NCBI GenBank assembly: GCA_965230065.1
Contig: OZ245942.1
Coordinates: forward strand, 6,014,001 to 6,078,000
Reading direction: 5' to 3'
DNA length: 64,000 nt
Source: G965230065 sp965230065
GTDB lineage: Bacteria; Bacteroidota; Bacteroidia; Cytophagales; Cyclobacteriaceae
The notes under the pieces are model-generated. The model made no database searches. It was not told the DNA's origin and saw only the letters and a list, made by a program, of their open reading frames with translations. The translations under genes and the position numbers were made by a program. This document shows positions 1 to 8,660 of this stretch, piece after piece. Numbering within the stretch: position 1 is the first letter of the stretch; every line of letters starts with the position of its first letter.

Positions 1-1
1 G

Positions 2-286
2 TTTGACGTTATCAGTGACAGGTCAGGAAAATTGTATTCGGTGTTTCATTTAGGCAAGCATTCAACCAAGTCATCCTTTCGCTTTTATTACACCTGCTAT
101 GAAAACGGCAGTTGGGATAAACCATATACCCTGCTGCCAGAGCAACGGTTCGATTTTAGCAAAGCGGGCAGGGAAGCAGCCTTGTCAGTCACCCAAGACT
201 CCCTTCAACTGATTCTCCTGGCCAGGGAAAAAGGGAATGATAATTTTGGGCTTTACCGTATGACGCGGCCATTTTCACCAGAATAG
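2..286 (+). CDS. C-terminal fragment of an unknown protein
   Basis: The frame is open from the first base and stops at 284-286, so only about 94 C-terminal residues are visible and the true start lies outside the window. The visible part is rich in aromatic and charged residues (for example FRFYYTCYENGSWDKPY), with alternating strands as in a beta-sandwich or propeller repeat, and it ends RMTRPFSPE. No family was recognised. It converges on the polymerase gene that follows. Confidence 0.5.
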   Translation, partial: FDVISDRSGKLYSVFHLGKHSTKSSFRFYYTCYENGSWDKPYTLLPEQRFDFSKAGREAALSVTQDSLQLILLAREKGNDNFGLYRMTRPFSPE

Positions 287-314
287 TAAGCACAGAGTTG
301 TGAATTGCAAGAAA

Positions 315-367
315 ACCCAAGGTGATATTTATTCAAAAAAATTAGTTTGATTATCAAAACCTTGGGT
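315..367. terminator. Inverted repeat between convergent genes, possible bidirectional terminator
   Basis: ACCCAAGGT at 315-323 is perfectly inverted as ACCTTGGGT at 359-367, around an AT-rich loop of 35 bases. The right arm overlaps the last codons of the DnaE2 gene. It lies between two convergent genes, so a shared terminator is the simplest reading. The loop is long for an intrinsic terminator. Confidence 0.35.
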
Positions 368-3296
368 CTTGTACAATCTCCAATCGTGCCATTTTCTTAA
401 CCTCCAGGGAGGGAAAATCAAACTCTGTCACTACTTTCCCGAGGATCAGGTAGCAGCCTGGCCCGGTAAAGGGGTGTTGTTGCAGGCATTGGGGAAAATG
501 GGTGGTATCAAAAAACCTTCCCTCATCATCCAGCCAGGTGCCGAAATTCATCAGTTTATTGTTTTTGGTCCAGACTTCTTTGCGGGTTACTAAATATCCT
601 ACCATCCTTACCTCCTTCCCAATATAATTGATAAGCGCTTTTGCTTTAACCTGCCCACGGTAAGCGGTAATCAGTAAATCAAATGGAGGGGTAAGCGGAA
701 ACCTTAGCAATTCAATTTGGTCAAATGCTTCTTCATTGACATCAATATCTAAGGCCGGAAGGGTGTAGTTTTGATTTTCATTTTCCAGGTTAAGGAGCTG
801 GGAAACCCTATGGGTTTTGGTGCTATAGAAGCTGGTTATCGCCCACATCAATTGCTGTTTGGCTTGCCCGGTAAACCGCAAGGCATTGATCCTAATTAAT
901 AGGATAAGCTGCTCTTTTGTAATACCCGTCCGCCTGACAAAGTCTTCCATGTTCTGATACTGCCCATTACACGCACGTTCCCTTACAATTTTATTAGATG
1001 TAGTATGTTCCAAACCTTTAATGAGTGAAAGCCCAATATAAATGGCCGTTCCTTGTATGGAAGTCAGATAATGGCTGTTCTGCACACAAGGGGCTTCTAC
1101 CACTGCCCCAGCCTTTCGGGCCTCATGCACGTAAACTTCTTTCCGGTAAAACCCTCCTGAATTATTGATAACCCCCACCATAAACTCAAGGGGGAAATGG
1201 GCTTTTAAATAGAGGCTTTGGTACGACTCTACCGCATAAGAAGCCGAGTGGGCCTTACAGAAACTATAACCTGCAAAACTTTCTATCTGCCGCCATACTT
1301 CCTGTACCAGGTTTTTGTCATATCCTTTTTGGTGGCAATTAGAGAAAAATTTATCTTTCAGCCGCTGAAATTCTTCTTTAGAGCGGGATTTACCCGACAT
1401 GCCCCGCCTTAATATATCCGCTTCTGCCAAATCAAGGCCGGCAAAATGATGGGCGATTTTTAGCACATCTTCCTGATAAATCATTACTCCATAAGTTTCC
1501 CCCAGTTGCTGTTCAAATACCTGGTGAATGTATTGAATTGAAGTAGAGTTATGGTGCCTTCGGATATATTCCTGCATCATGCCACTGGCAGAAACCCCCG
1601 GCCTGATGATGGAACTGGCAGCCACCAGTGTATCGAAATTATCACATTTTAACTTAGACAACAGCCCCCTCATGGCAGGGGACTCAATATAAAACGCCCC
1701 AATTGTCCGGGCTTCTTTTATGTGCCGGTTGACTTTCTCGTCTTTCTTAAATTTTTCTACCTGTGAAATATCCACTTCAATGCCCTGGTTTTCCCTGATG
1801 AGCCGTATTGTATCTTTAATGTGTCCCAGGCCACGCTGTGCTAAAATATCGTACTTGTAAAACCCATATTCTTCGGCCACATACATGTCAAAATGTACAA
1901 TGGGGAAGCCTTTCGGCATCATCTGCTTCGCAGAATACTGGTAAATGGGTTCTTCGGTAATGATGACACCCCCGGCATGAATGCTGAGATAATTGGGGAA
2001 ATCTTGTAGCTGCAAGGCATAGTGCATAATTTCCTTTCCCAAATGATCATATTGTTCGTTTTTATGTTTTCTGCCTGCAATCATTGCATCAATTTCAGCA
2101 GGGGGCAGGCCGTAAACCTTGCCCAACTCCCTTAAAGTAGCTTTTCCCTGAAAGGTAGAGAAGGTGGCCAGTAGGGCCACATGGCTATTGGAGTAACGTT
2201 TAAAAATATAATCAATGACTTCATCCCTTTCGTCCCAACTGAAGTCTATATCAAAATCAGGAGGGGAAGTGCGGGAGGGATTGATAAACCGTTCAAAATA
2301 CAAGTTGAGTGAAATGGGGTCAACATTGGTAATGCCCATACAATAGGCTGCCAGGGAGTTTGCCCCGCTGCCCCTTCCGATGTGGGCAAAAGATTTGTTT
2401 TGGGCATACCGGATAATATCATGGGTAATGAGAAAATAGGCCACAAAGTCAAGCTGGTGGATAATCTCAATTTCCCTATCGAACCTTTGTTCAACTTTTT
2501 TGCTGACTTCTGGATACCGTTTGGGAAATCCATCCCTGGCCAGTTTTTCCAGCAAAAGCTTATCATCGTGCCTGCAACCTGTAAAGGTCTTGCGGTTTTT
2601 AGGGCCCGTCAGGTCCAGTGAAATATTGCAACCGGCCAAGACCTTTTTTGTGTTTTCTATAATCTTGGGATAGGCAGCAAAATGATGTGCAAGCTTAGCC
2701 TCCGGCACGAAAAAATCTTCCGGAAATGCCAGTCCTTCCGCACCTAACTTATGCAATAAAGTATTTTGGTCAATCGCCCTGAGTATAGAATGGAGTTTGT
2801 GTTCAGCCTTATTTGCCAGCGTAACAGGATGCAGAATAACCGCTTTGTGGTGCATATACTTGATGGGGGAAGAATAAATTTTGCTTACTTCCCTGGGGCG
2901 GATACCTACAAACTCGTTTTCTTCTAATTGCCGTGTAAAATTATAGCTGAATGGATAGATAATGTACGTATTTGGCAGTAAAGGCGCATAATCCGGTAAT
3001 GGTTCGGCTTTCATAGAGCACCCTGAGAGAAACTTGTTCAGTTCGTAAAACCCTTGCTTATTTTGGGCCAGCCCAATCCATAAGAGCTTGCCCCCCTCAG
3101 AGCGAAATTCAATGCCCACTGCCGGTTCAATATCATGGCCCTGACAAAGTTTAATAAAATCCAGGGTGCAGGAGGTATTGTTGATATCGGTAAGGGCTAT
3201 TTTGTTGCATCCATTCGCTTTTGCCAACTGCACGAGCTTTTCGGGGGCCAGGGTACCAAACCTTAAACTGAAATAAGTATGGCAGTTCAGGTACAT
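354..3296 (-). CDS. dnaE2: Error-prone DNA polymerase III alpha subunit, DnaE2 type
   Basis: This 980-residue protein has the C-family DNA polymerase layout. An N-terminal PHP domain (starting LNCHTYFSL, residues 1 to about 200) is followed by the palm with the catalytic acidic motif PDFDIDF near residues 345-351, then the finger and helix-hairpin-helix regions and an OB-like C-terminus. It is shorter than replicative DnaE (about 1160 residues), in line with the DnaE2/ImuC branch used in mutagenic lesion bypass. It lies 16 bp downstream of the DinB-type gene in the same direction, so the two probably form one operon. The divergent LexA-like regulator suggests SOS-type induction. The protein assignment is strong; the DnaE2 subclass is inferred from length and neighbours. 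Confidence 0.88.
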   Translation of the reverse strand: MYLNCHTYFSLRFGTLAPEKLVQLAKANGCNKIALTDINNTSCTLDFIKLCQGHDIEPAVGIEFRSEGGKLLWIGLAQNKQGFYELNKFLSGCSMKAEPLPDYAPLLPNTYIIYPFSYNFTRQLEENEFVGIRPREVSKIYSSPIKYMHHKAVILHPVTLANKAEHKLHSILRAIDQNTLLHKLGAEGLAFPEDFFVPEAKLAHHFAAYPKIIENTKKVLAGCNISLDLTGPKNRKTFTGCRHDDKLLLEKLARDGFPKRYPEVSKKVEQRFDREIEIIHQLDFVAYFLITHDIIRYAQNKSFAHIGRGSGANSLAAYCMGITNVDPISLNLYFERFINPSRTSPPDFDIDFSWDERDEVIDYIFKRYSNSHVALLATFSTFQGKATLRELGKVYGLPPAEIDAMIAGRKHKNEQYDHLGKEIMHYALQLQDFPNYLSIHAGGVIITEEPIYQYSAKQMMPKGFPIVHFDMYVAEEYGFYKYDILAQRGLGHIKDTIRLIRENQGIEVDISQVEKFKKDEKVNRHIKEARTIGAFYIESPAMRGLLSKLKCDNFDTLVAASSIIRPGVSASGMMQEYIRRHHNSTSIQYIHQVFEQQLGETYGVMIYQEDVLKIAHHFAGLDLAEADILRRGMSGKSRSKEEFQRLKDKFFSNCHQKGYDKNLVQEVWRQIESFAGYSFCKAHSASYAVESYQSLYLKAHFPLEFMVGVINNSGGFYRKEVYVHEARKAGAVVEAPCVQNSHYLTSIQGTAIYIGLSLIKGLEHTTSNKIVRERACNGQYQNMEDFVRRTGITKEQLILLIRINALRFTGQAKQQLMWAITSFYSTKTHRVSQLLNLENENQNYTLPALDIDVNEEAFDQIELLRFPLTPPFDLLITAYRGQVKAKALINYIGKEVRMVGYLVTRKEVWTKNNKLMNFGTWLDDEGRFFDTTHFPQCLQQHPFTGPGCYLILGKVVTEFDFPSLEVKKMARLEIVQDPRF

Positions 3297-3312
3297 TTTT
3301 TCATATTTTCAG

Positions 3313-4473
3313 TCATCGGTATAAATATCTGTTCATGGAAATGGCCCGCATAATGCTATCGTTTCCATATTTTCTTTTGATTTTGTCAATAGACTGGTAA
3401 AGCCTTATCATCTTTCCTGTATCTTCAAAAAGGCTGATCTGGTAATTACCAGGCACCAAATGGCTGAACTGCACACCCACCAGCCGGACCAGCAACCGCT
3501 TTTGGTGAAGTTTTTCAAACAGTTCCAGCACGGTTTTGATAAGGGTATGGTCAGTGGCACTCAGCGGGATCCTCTTTTGTTGGGTATAAGTGTTAAAATC
3601 AGAATACCGTATTTTGACGGTGATGCAACCCGTTAGCTTATTTTTACTCCTGAGTTTGAAACCCAGCTTTTCTGTTAAGTGGAAAAACGTTGACCTGAGA
3701 AAGGCCACATCGGTAGTGTCTTGGGGAAAAGTCTGTTCACTTGAAATGGATTTGGTCTCTGAATAAGGCACTACAGGGGTTAAGTCTATGGCATTGGCTT
3801 TTTCCCAAAGTACCTTGCCTTGTTTTCCAAATGTCTTTTCCAGAAAAGGAATGGGTATTTGGCTTAAGGTCTTCACTTTTTTCACCCCCATGGCACTGAG
3901 CTGCTGAAAAGTCTTGGTACCGATGGAAGGGATTTTCTTGATGCTCAGCGGGGCTATATATTCCTTTTCTATACCCGCTTTTATTTCAATGTTGCCAGAT
4001 GGCTTTACTTCATTGGTGGCAATTTTAGACACCAGTTTATTCACGGAAAGTGCCAGGCTGAGGGGAAGTCCCGTTTCTTTGTTTACTTTTTGTTTAAGCT
4101 CACGGGCATAGCTATAACAGCCATAGAAGCGATCCATTCCGGAAAGGTCAGTATAAAACTCATCAATGCTGGCCTTTTCAAAAACGGGCACGTTCTCCTG
4201 AATAATTTCCCCTACCAGGTTAGAATAGTAGGAATAGCTTTCCATGTCCCCCCGCAGGTAGATACCCTTTGGGCATAAGGCCCGTGCCATTTTAATGGGC
4301 ATGGCCGACCTTAACCCAAACTTACGGGCCTCATAACTGCATGAGGCTACCACACCTCGGTCAGAAGTGCCCCCAATGATTACCGGTTTACCCAATAGCT
4401 CAGAGTTTTTCAGACATTCTACCGACACAAAGAAGGCATCCAAATCCATATGCATGATCGTGCGAGTGGCCAT
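3313..4473 (-). CDS. dinB: Y-family DNA polymerase, DinB/Pol IV type
   Basis: This 386-residue protein opens MATRTIMHMDLDAFFVSVE, the first metal-binding motif of Y-family polymerases, and carries the second one in KASIDEFYTDLSG. A helix-hairpin-helix region (IKKIPSIGTKTFQQL) and a little-finger domain follow. The frame stays open upstream to 4590, but the start at 4473 was chosen because the conserved fold begins there and the extension has no family resemblance. DinB enzymes copy across damaged bases. Here the gene heads a probable operon with dnaE2, in the position that ImuB holds in the ImuA-ImuB-DnaE2 cassettes of other phyla. Unlike ImuB, it appears to keep its catalytic acidic residues. 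Confidence 0.9.
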   Translation of the reverse strand: MATRTIMHMDLDAFFVSVECLKNSELLGKPVIIGGTSDRGVVASCSYEARKFGLRSAMPIKMARALCPKGIYLRGDMESYSYYSNLVGEIIQENVPVFEKASIDEFYTDLSGMDRFYGCYSYARELKQKVNKETGLPLSLALSVNKLVSKIATNEVKPSGNIEIKAGIEKEYIAPLSIKKIPSIGTKTFQQLSAMGVKKVKTLSQIPIPFLEKTFGKQGKVLWEKANAIDLTPVVPYSETKSISSEQTFPQDTTDVAFLRSTFFHLTEKLGFKLRSKNKLTGCITVKIRYSDFNTYTQQKRIPLSATDHTLIKTVLELFEKLHQKRLLVRLVGVQFSHLVPGNYQISLFEDTGKMIRLYQSIDKIKRKYGNDSIMRAISMNRYLYR

Positions 4474-4509
4474 CAAAAATTTGCAATATTCATAAATTCT
4501 TAGTATTTT

Positions 4510-4547
4510 GACGGAAAATTCGGCATATACATGACGAAAAATCCGTC
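4510..4547. promoter_or_regulatory. Putative operator between dinB and the LexA-like gene
   Basis: GACGGAAAATTCG at 4510-4522 is repeated as GACGAAAAATCCG at 4533-4545 (11 of 13 identical), 23 bp apart. The second copy extends to a small palindrome, GACG-N7-CGTC (4533-4547). The pair lies in the 115-bp gap between the divergent dinB and S24-regulator starts, where an autoregulatory repressor site is expected. Confidence 0.4.
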
Positions 4548-4588
4548 TAATATGCACACTTAAAACTATAAACTCAAGTCGAAGCATC

Positions 4589-5353
4589 ATGTTTAGTCAA
4601 AATTTGAGGTATTTGAGGAAAAAAGAGGGGATTTCACAGGCCAGCCTTTCCCAGGTAGTGGGGTGCAGCCGCAGCTCTTTGGGCGATTATGAAACCGGAA
4701 GAATTGAACCCAACCTGGCCATGCTTGTCAAACTGGCAGACTTCTTTTCGGTTAGTATTGACAAACTAATAAGAGAAGATATTGAAACTTTAGACAAACA
4801 GGCCATAGCCTACCGCAGCCTGGGAAGTATCCAAAGCAAAAAGCTGCGGGTTTTGAGTACAACGGTAGATGCAACAGGCAGGGAAAACGTAGAAATTGTA
4901 CCTGTCAAGGCCAAGGCTGGTTACCTCACCGGATTTTCTGACCCGGAGTTTATTGCCGAGCTGCCAAAGATGCACATTCCCGGCTTGCCCCAGGGAACGC
5001 ATAGGGGGTTTGAACTGGAGGGTGATTCCATGCCGCCCATTTCTCATGGGGCGCTGGTAATTGCCCGGTATGTAGAACACGCCAGTGAGCTAAAAGACGA
5101 TAAGGATTATGTGATTGTATCAAGGGATGGGGTGGCTTTCAAGAGAATTCGGAAAATGAAAAAGTCATTGCAGATGATTTCCTACAATCCGGTTTATCCG
5201 CCTTTTGAAGTTGCTTTTGAAGATATACTGGAAGCCTGGCACTACTATGCTTATTTTGACAAAACACCCATCAGTTACAAACTGACGCTGGACGAAATCC
5301 ATCAGGGTATACAAAGTTTGCACGGGAAGGTGGATCGGCTGCTAGTAAAATAA
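4589..5353 (+). CDS. XRE-S24 family LexA/UmuD-like transcriptional regulator
   Basis: The 254-residue protein joins an N-terminal helix-turn-helix of the XRE/Cro type (residues 1 to about 65, with GCSRSSLGDYETGR as recognition helix) to a C-terminal S24 peptidase fold. The catalytic serine is in GDSMPP (Ser147) and the general-base lysine in GVAFKRI (Lys185). An Ala-Gly pair at 110-111 (KAKAGYL) sits where LexA and UmuD cleave themselves. By family, it should repress DNA until RecA-ssDNA provokes autocleavage. It is divergent from dinB-dnaE2, which it probably controls together with itself. It is neither a classic winged-helix LexA nor a DNA-binding-free UmuD, but it could fill either role. 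Confidence 0.85.
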   Translation: MFSQNLRYLRKKEGISQASLSQVVGCSRSSLGDYETGRIEPNLAMLVKLADFFSVSIDKLIREDIETLDKQAIAYRSLGSIQSKKLRVLSTTVDATGRENVEIVPVKAKAGYLTGFSDPEFIAELPKMHIPGLPQGTHRGFELEGDSMPPISHGALVIARYVEHASELKDDKDYVIVSRDGVAFKRIRKMKKSLQMISYNPVYPPFEVAFEDILEAWHYYAYFDKTPISYKLTLDEIHQGIQSLHGKVDRLLVK

Positions 5354-5365
5354 AATATTAATTCA

Positions 5366-6262
5366 TTACCTTTTTTTGAGCTTTTCGGCTATGTCCGTGA
5401 CTTCTTCTATTGACAAGGTGGTAATTTCACTAACCTCCCGGACAGACATTCCCCTTTTGATGAGGTTTTCCGCTGTTGAAACAAACCCTTCTTTTCTTCC
5501 TTCTTCCCGGGTGATCATTTTAATGGTTTCTATGATGCCCATAGCATTCTCCTTTTCTGTTAATAACTCTATTTCCTTATCAAAGTTACGATTAATCTGT
5601 GGATTTTCAATGTAAATAAAATTCTTGAGAAAGTACAGAAAATGCATGATCTGTTCATGAGTGTACCTTTGGCCGCGTATCAGGGCACGTGCTACGGAAA
5701 GCCGTTGTTCGGCCAGTTCCTCTTCCGGTACCTTGCCCCTCAGCAAGGCTTTTTGGGCAGCCAGCACGATCAGGGCAAAGGGGTTGTCCATATCCAGTAA
5801 CTCTTTCTCGTTGTGATCAAGGATGTGGTAGGTATTGTACTTGTAACTTATTTCTGTACCCAAATACGATTTGTGAAAAGTATCTGGCCTTTTCTGGTTT
5901 TTGCCCCCTGTAAATACAGCAAGGGCAGCGATGTCCACCTCATAACGGTCATATATGCGGTACCAATACCGGAACATGCGGTGGGAAAACCCTTTCGTGC
6001 TGCCACCCTGGATTTCTATATGGATGAGTATCCATTCCTCCGTGCCATCTTTCAGAAAGGTTTTCACTAGCATATCTACAAAGCGGGAACCTCCCTGCTT
6101 TTCCAGTTCAGGAAATAGCTCGCTTAGTTCCTTGTCCATGAACTCAAATCCACGTTCCATATCAAAAATAGCATCGGCATTTTTGAAATAAAACCGCAGC
6201 AAATCGGGGAAGGCTTCTTCAAAAGCACTTTTAAGCAGAATATCATCTTTTTTTCGGAACAT
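5366..6262 (-). CDS. Rpn family recombination-promoting nuclease / PD-(D/E)XK transposase-like
   Basis: This 298-residue protein starts MFRKKDDILLKSAFEEAFPDLL and carries the pattern DMLVKTF, WILIHIEIQG and MFRYWYRIYDRY that marks the Rpn/YhgA-like nuclease family. The acidic residue and the E-x-Q pair of a PD-(D/E)XK core are visible in the first third. Characterised relatives (RpnA) promote RecA-independent recombination, and many copies are mobile or multicopy. The C-terminal part (REEGRKEGFVSTAENLIKRGMS) is the usual helical tail. It converges on the S24 regulator and is 12 bp from its stop. No terminal repeats were seen, so it was not called an insertion sequence. Confidence 0.8.
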   Translation of the reverse strand: MFRKKDDILLKSAFEEAFPDLLRFYFKNADAIFDMERGFEFMDKELSELFPELEKQGGSRFVDMLVKTFLKDGTEEWILIHIEIQGGSTKGFSHRMFRYWYRIYDRYEVDIAALAVFTGGKNQKRPDTFHKSYLGTEISYKYNTYHILDHNEKELLDMDNPFALIVLAAQKALLRGKVPEEELAEQRLSVARALIRGQRYTHEQIMHFLYFLKNFIYIENPQINRNFDKEIELLTEKENAMGIIETIKMITREEGRKEGFVSTAENLIKRGMSVREVSEITTLSIEEVTDIAEKLKKR

Positions 6263-6494
6263 AAGTTAGCTATTTCTTGGAAAGGACAAACAAAATTAAA
6301 AAAGTGAACGGGAGAAGGAGAGAAATTCTTCAATATATTCCAACTCAATTTCAGCATTTAAAAATGTGTGATGGCTTGGGAGGGCGCGTAGGAAAAAGCC
6401 GCCTGCCAATGAAGCATACTTACCGTTAGCTTCTTTGCCGGTGGCTGCAGCCAGGAAGGGTGGGCGCGCGGGTACCTGTTATCATCTAAATGCC
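6263..6494. other. GC-rich non-coding gap with small palindromes
   Basis: This gap of about 230 bp holds no convincing gene. Its second half is GC-rich against AT-rich surroundings and contains GGCTGCAGCC (6443-6452) and a GAAGC/GCTTC pair (6411-6433). It resembles the foldable stretch at 9531-9738 in style, though no shared sequence was found. Confidence 0.25.
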
Positions 6495-7265
6495 TCACAC
6501 AACTTTGGCATTACGGGCACGCCTTTGCTTGCGGTTATTTATACAATGCTCACAATCCCTTTTGTAGCGGGAAAGTTGTTGGTAGGTATCGGCTTTAAAC
6601 CCACAGGTTATACACATACGATTTTCTTTTACCAGTTGTAACTCTTGCTGATGTTTGCTCTGCTGTTTGGAAATAGCCTGTTGTAACTTGGTAAGGGCCT
6701 GTTTACTTTCTGTAAGTTCTTCACTGCGTTTGGAAAGTTGTTCTTTTGTATTGGTAAATGTTTCGTTAACTTGATCGAGTTCCTCTTTAAGGTGCTCAAC
6801 GGTTTGCTTCGCCTCTTGTAAATCTTCGTTGTACTGCTGTTCTCCTTTGAGTTCCTTCCATTTGCCCACAAACAGATAAACAAACAGGTAGTTGATTACT
6901 GCTATAAGCAGGCTGAACAACTGACTTACAAAGATGTCCTGTCTGTTCTTCTCTAAATCCCATGCCTCAAAAAACAGGGTCGTAATAAAATACCCTGCCA
7001 GGGCAAAAAGTACCGGAAATGCCTGGTGTACCAATTTGCTGTTGGCAGCAGTGGTAAGAATTGTCAGGTGAATGGCCACCGAAAGAAACCAGGCAGCCAG
7101 CTCCCTCTGCCATCCTTCGATAGTATGGGGCAACTGGTTAATGAGCAATGCCTGGCTTTCATACACCAAATACCCATACATGGCAAACATACCAATCATG
7201 ATCGGGGGCAGGGTAAACAAACTTTCGGCAATTTTTTCAAAAAATGCATGTATTTTTCTTTCCAT
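6495..7265 (-). CDS. Membrane protein with coiled coil and C-terminal zinc-ribbon-like motif
   Basis: No family was recognised. The 256-residue protein has about four hydrophobic segments in its first 130 residues (for example PPIMIGMFAMYGYLVY and LFSLLIAVINYLFVYLFVG). A long charged coiled coil follows (about residues 135-215, rich in Glu, Lys and Gln). The C-terminus has paired cysteines, CITC and CEHC, about 20 residues apart, with a basic tail (NNRKQRRARN). This arrangement suggests a membrane-anchored protein that touches nucleic acid or a zinc site. It ends the minus-strand module with the RecE-like and ssDNA-binding-like genes, 7 bp past the next reading frame, and is probably co-transcribed with them. 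Confidence 0.6.
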   Translation of the reverse strand: MERKIHAFFEKIAESLFTLPPIMIGMFAMYGYLVYESQALLINQLPHTIEGWQRELAAWFLSVAIHLTILTTAANSKLVHQAFPVLFALAGYFITTLFFEAWDLEKNRQDIFVSQLFSLLIAVINYLFVYLFVGKWKELKGEQQYNEDLQEAKQTVEHLKEELDQVNETFTNTKEQLSKRSEELTESKQALTKLQQAISKQQSKHQQELQLVKENRMCITCGFKADTYQQLSRYKRDCEHCINNRKQRRARNAKVV

Positions 7266-7272
7266 GATTAAC

Positions 7273-7902
7273 CTAGTTTTTTACAGTTTGTCTGGATTGC
7301 CGCATGTAGTAGATTTGCTCAAACAAGTCCATATCTTTGACTTTTTGTAAAAGGTATTGGTATTTCCTTCTACCTTCCTGAATGAATTTTCCCTGGATGG
7401 ATTTATGAACAAAAAACAGCCGTTTAGCTTTTTTACTTACCCCAATCAGGCAAACCCTATGGGCACCTACACTATCGGCATAAAAGGCCATCTGACGGTC
7501 ATAATTATACATCTTACAACAGTTAGTAAAGCCTCTCAATGACCGGGCAGAAGTGGTTTTGATGTCAGCTATCAAATCACTCTGCACAATGTCGAGCTTG
7601 CATTTACAATCAATGCCAGTATAAGGTTCACGCCAAAGTATTACCTTCTCCCGTTCACAATATTTGAGCAATTCCTGACAATACACATTGGCAAGCACAG
7701 TTCGCTGCATTTGATAGAGCAACCCTACGTCAATAGCCAGGCAACTTTCAGCCTGGAACTTCTCGGGTTCCAGCAATAATTCATGGAATACCCTTCCAAA
7801 CCGAAAAGCTTTCACAGGACGTATGTAGCGTTCACCCCGAAGTACTCTTTCTACAATCGTTAAATCACTGTTACTGATGCGTTTGAGTTGATAGTAGTTC
7901 AT
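7273..7902 (-). CDS. Phage-type RecE-like PD-(D/E)XK exonuclease
   Basis: From the chosen start the protein opens MNYYQLKRISNSDLTIVERV and continues FRFGRVFHELLLEPEKF, the characteristic N-terminal pattern of RecE/exonuclease VIII-like proteins of phages. Further on, YTGIDCKCKLDIVQSDLIADIKTTS supplies the acidic residues and the D-x-K of the nuclease core. The expected role is to resect double-strand ends for single-strand annealing. An ATG at 7935 and a GTG at 7944 in the same frame would add 11-14 residues. The ATG at 7902 was preferred because the family pattern starts there, although no clear ribosome-binding site decides it. No RecT-like annealing protein was identified next to it. Confidence 0.7.
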   Translation of the reverse strand: MNYYQLKRISNSDLTIVERVLRGERYIRPVKAFRFGRVFHELLLEPEKFQAESCLAIDVGLLYQMQRTVLANVYCQELLKYCEREKVILWREPYTGIDCKCKLDIVQSDLIADIKTTSARSLRGFTNCCKMYNYDRQMAFYADSVGAHRVCLIGVSKKAKRLFFVHKSIQGKFIQEGRRKYQYLLQKVKDMDLFEQIYYMRQSRQTVKN

Positions 7903-7948
7903 GACAATTTTTTTGGGTATTAAGAGGGTGGGCATTATGCCCACAGCC

Positions 7949-8572
7949 TCAACGATAAAATGTTTGTGTTTTCTGGTAAATTTTCAGTCCCGGGATTAGC
8001 CGTTTTCCATTTCGGATGGCTTGCCGAATCTTTTGGGTATCCAGCATCATATATTCCCTGGGCACTCGGGCTAAATTTTCTGCCTCAAACGTCCAAACTT
8101 TCCTTACTCCCTCTGTGGTGTGTTTGGCATAGGTTACCTGCCGTTTCAATTCACTTTCCTGCCTAACAAGGGTGCTGTCCTTGCTACCTTCCTCCAACTG
8201 TTTTTGTGCTTCGGCCTCAATTTGCGCCAATGCCAGGGCTTGCTTTTCAACAATGGATTGGTTATAAATTTTTACTAATTGATCGGCTTTGTTTACTGCT
8301 TCCTGAATAGGTGCAACCAGTTCCTTTTCTTTGGCTATCCATCGTTTAACTTCCTGCTGCAATGGGGCTGTCATGTTTTTTCTGGCCTCTCCTACCCTTT
8401 TGATCAACTGTTTGCCTTCTTTGATACCGGCTGCCAAAATGGCTTTATCAGTTTCATTTCTGACTGTTTCAACAGTAGCAAATACCTTGTGAAGATGTCT
8501 GGCTTTAAGCTGGATTTCGGTTTCAAATTTGACTACTCCGGTGTAGCGTATGTTTTTGGCTTTTACTAACAT
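7949..8572 (-). CDS. Phage-type coiled-coil protein (DUF1351-like)
   Basis: This is a 207-residue, mostly helical protein. The middle (residues about 60-150) is a long Ala/Glu/Lys/Gln-rich coiled coil. The C-terminus has the pattern VWTFEAENLARVPREYMMLD, then IRQAIRNGKRLIPGLKIYQ. That tail is typical of phage proteins encoded between recombination nucleases and ssDNA-binding proteins and annotated DUF1351 or as hypothetical; the match is from recollection. It lies between the RecE-like and ssDNA-binding-like genes on the same strand, so a role in recombination or replication is inferred from position. Its biochemical function is unknown. Confidence 0.6.
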   Translation of the reverse strand: MLVKAKNIRYTGVVKFETEIQLKARHLHKVFATVETVRNETDKAILAAGIKEGKQLIKRVGEARKNMTAPLQQEVKRWIAKEKELVAPIQEAVNKADQLVKIYNQSIVEKQALALAQIEAEAQKQLEEGSKDSTLVRQESELKRQVTYAKHTTEGVRKVWTFEAENLARVPREYMMLDTQKIRQAIRNGKRLIPGLKIYQKTQTFYR

Positions 8573-8618
8573 TTTTATTTAATTTTGAGCGTAATAATTG
8601 AAATAGTTAATTTTAAAG

Positions 8619-8641
8619 GGGAAGGCCTCTAATGCCTTCCC
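8619..8641. terminator. Strong hairpin, likely intrinsic terminator
   Basis: GGGAAGGC (8619-8626) pairs perfectly with GCCTTCCC (8634-8641) across a 7-base loop. It is followed on the plus strand by TTTTATTTT and on the minus strand by CTTTAAAATT. It lies just past the stop of the minus-strand gene at 8661 and would end or attenuate transcription before the next gene. Confidence 0.6.
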
Positions 8642-8660
8642 TTTTATTTTGTGTTATCGG

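Noticed and set aside
2246..2566. Minus-strand open frame of 106 codons inside dnaE2
   Set aside because: A different frame within a strongly supported polymerase gene; no independent support.
3313..4590. Longer DinB start at 4590
   Set aside because: The extra residues run through the divergent promoter and do not resemble any Y-family N-terminus.
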